From Oscillospiraceae bacterium UBA3851 (GTDB lineage: Bacteria > Bacillota > Clostridia > Oscillospirales > Oscillospiraceae), in contig DGHJ01000006.1 in assembly GCA_002392625.1 (NCBI GenBank), positions 401-15,324 of the forward strand: a DNA stretch of 14,924 bases, read 5' to 3'. Numbering within the stretch: the stretch's first letter is position 1; each line of letters starts with the position of its first letter. Below, in pieces: positions 14,150 through 14,924 of this stretch. The translations under genes and the position numbers were made by a program. The notes beneath the pieces are model-generated. The model did not search any database, was not told where the DNA came from, and worked only from the letters and a program-made list of their open reading frames with translations.

Positions 14150-14924
14150 AGGTCCTCCACCTCGTAGGAGCGCAGGCCGTCCCGCCATCGAATGGTCACG
14201 CAGCGGGCGAACACGTTCATGTCCAGCAGCTCCCGGAACAGCGGCTTTGCCTGCAGATCCCCCCTGTCGGCGGCATGGATCGTGGCCAGCATTGCCACGC
14301 CGCAGTTGGCGGCTGCCGCCATAGCCCTCAGATCCTCCTGGGCAGTGATCTCATCCACCGCGATCACCTGCGGATTGCACGAACGCATCAGAACGGGGAT
14401 CGCCAGCGCCTTGGGACACCCGTCCAGCACATCCGTATGGCGCCCCACATCCATCTGCGGCATGCCCTGCTGCATCACCGCGATCTCGCCGCGCTCATCC
14501 ACCACAGCCACGCGGCACGGCGCAAATCCGGGGTAGCCGTCCGACATCAGCCGGATCATATCCCGCAGCAGCGTGGTCTTGCCCAAACCTGGCGGGGAGA
14601 GAATCAGTGTGTTGACAGGCGTTCCATCCGGAAACGCACGGGGAAATACCTCCTCCGCCACGCCAAGCCGCTGCCGGCTGATGCGCACGGCCATGGAGGA
14701 AATATTGCGCAGATTCGTATTGACCCCGTCGTTGATCACCACCGTGCCGCAGACGCCGACGCGAAACCCACCCTCCGCCGTCAGAAACCCCTGGCGCAGC
14801 GTTTCGATGGACGCGTAGCGGGAGTAGCCCGTGATTCGGTCGCACATCTGCTCCAGATCGGCCGGGGAGATAACGCTGTCGCCCTCCCCCAGGGACACTT
14901 CCCCCTCCGGCAGCAGCACGGTCA
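14146..14924 (-). CDS. spoIIIAA: Stage III sporulation protein AA, ATPase (5' end outside window)
   Basis: A cytoplasmic ATPase of the secretion-ATPase type that is thought to energise the SpoIIIA channel from the mother cell. About 258 codons are visible; the family is usually a little over 300 residues, so the N-terminus lies beyond 14924. A GTG at 14919 is in frame but the frame stays open upstream. Walker A is PPGLGKTTLLRD, Walker B is PQVIAVDEIT, and between them are VVDERGEIA and MQMDVGRHTDVLDGCPK-like residues typical of the family. LATIHAADRGDL follows. It overlaps spoIIIAB by four bases. The cluster's promoter, SigE-dependent in Bacillus, is not in the window. Confidence 0.95.
   Translation of the reverse strand, partial: TVLLPEGEVSLGEGDSVISPADLEQMCDRITGYSRYASIETLRQGFLTAEGGFRVGVCGTVVINDGVNTNLRNISSMAVRISRQRLGVAEEVFPRAFPDGTPVNTLILSPPGLGKTTLLRDMIRLMSDGYPGFAPCRVAVVDERGEIAVMQQGMPQMDVGRHTDVLDGCPKALAIPVLMRSCNPQVIAVDEITAQEDLRAMAAAANCGVAMLATIHAADRGDLQAKPLFRELLDMNVFARCVTIRWRDGLRSYEVEDL

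Overview
This is a dense, GC-rich stretch of an endospore-forming Firmicute. Every supported gene lies on the minus strand, so the biological order runs from high to low coordinates. The complete spoIIIA cluster (its first gene is cut by the right edge), the tyrosine T-box, short gaps, ATGA-type overlaps and frequent TTG/GTG starts point to class Clostridia, probably an Oscillospiraceae-like gut or anaerobic lineage. The family assignment is inference; no 16S gene or marker phylogeny is available here.

Layout in transcription order. (1) 14924-10449: spoIIIAA, AB, AC, AD, AE, AF, AG, AH. This is the mother-cell side of the SpoIIIA-SpoIIQ feeding channel needed during engulfment. (2) A SigA-like promoter at 10417-10445, then asp23-family gene, nusB, xseA, xseB and ispA (10365-7166): a transcription antitermination factor, both subunits of exonuclease VII and farnesyl/geranyl diphosphate synthase. 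(3) 7165-6366: an 800-base stretch without a protein gene. It holds a terminator-like hairpin, a second SigA-like promoter with extended -10, and a long structured RNA of about 650 nt whose two ends pair with each other. (4) 6365-535: a four-helix membrane protein gene, dxs, tlyA, nadK and recN. (5) 534-1: a consensus promoter, a tyrosine-specific T-box leader and the 5' part of tyrS.

The most interesting part is block 3 plus the membrane protein next to it. The order xseA-xseB-ispA-[long RNA]-[membrane protein]-dxs-tlyA-...-recN is the known setting of OLE RNA (Ornate Large Extremophilic RNA) and its membrane partner OapA. Length, strand, the end-to-end helix and the small multi-pass protein directly downstream all agree. 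I therefore call 6399-7049 an OLE RNA and 5802-6365 oapA. In better-studied bacteria this ribonucleoprotein sits at the membrane and affects growth in cold, alcohol and Mg2+ stress; how it works is still poorly understood.

The remaining genes are conserved housekeeping and sporulation functions: isoprenoid precursor synthesis (dxs, ispA), DNA repair (recN, xseAB), NADP supply (nadK), rRNA methylation (tlyA) and tyrosyl-tRNA charging (tyrS). Several starts (xseA, oapA, dxs, spoIIIAB) are non-ATG, and naive longest-ORF calls would put them in the wrong place.
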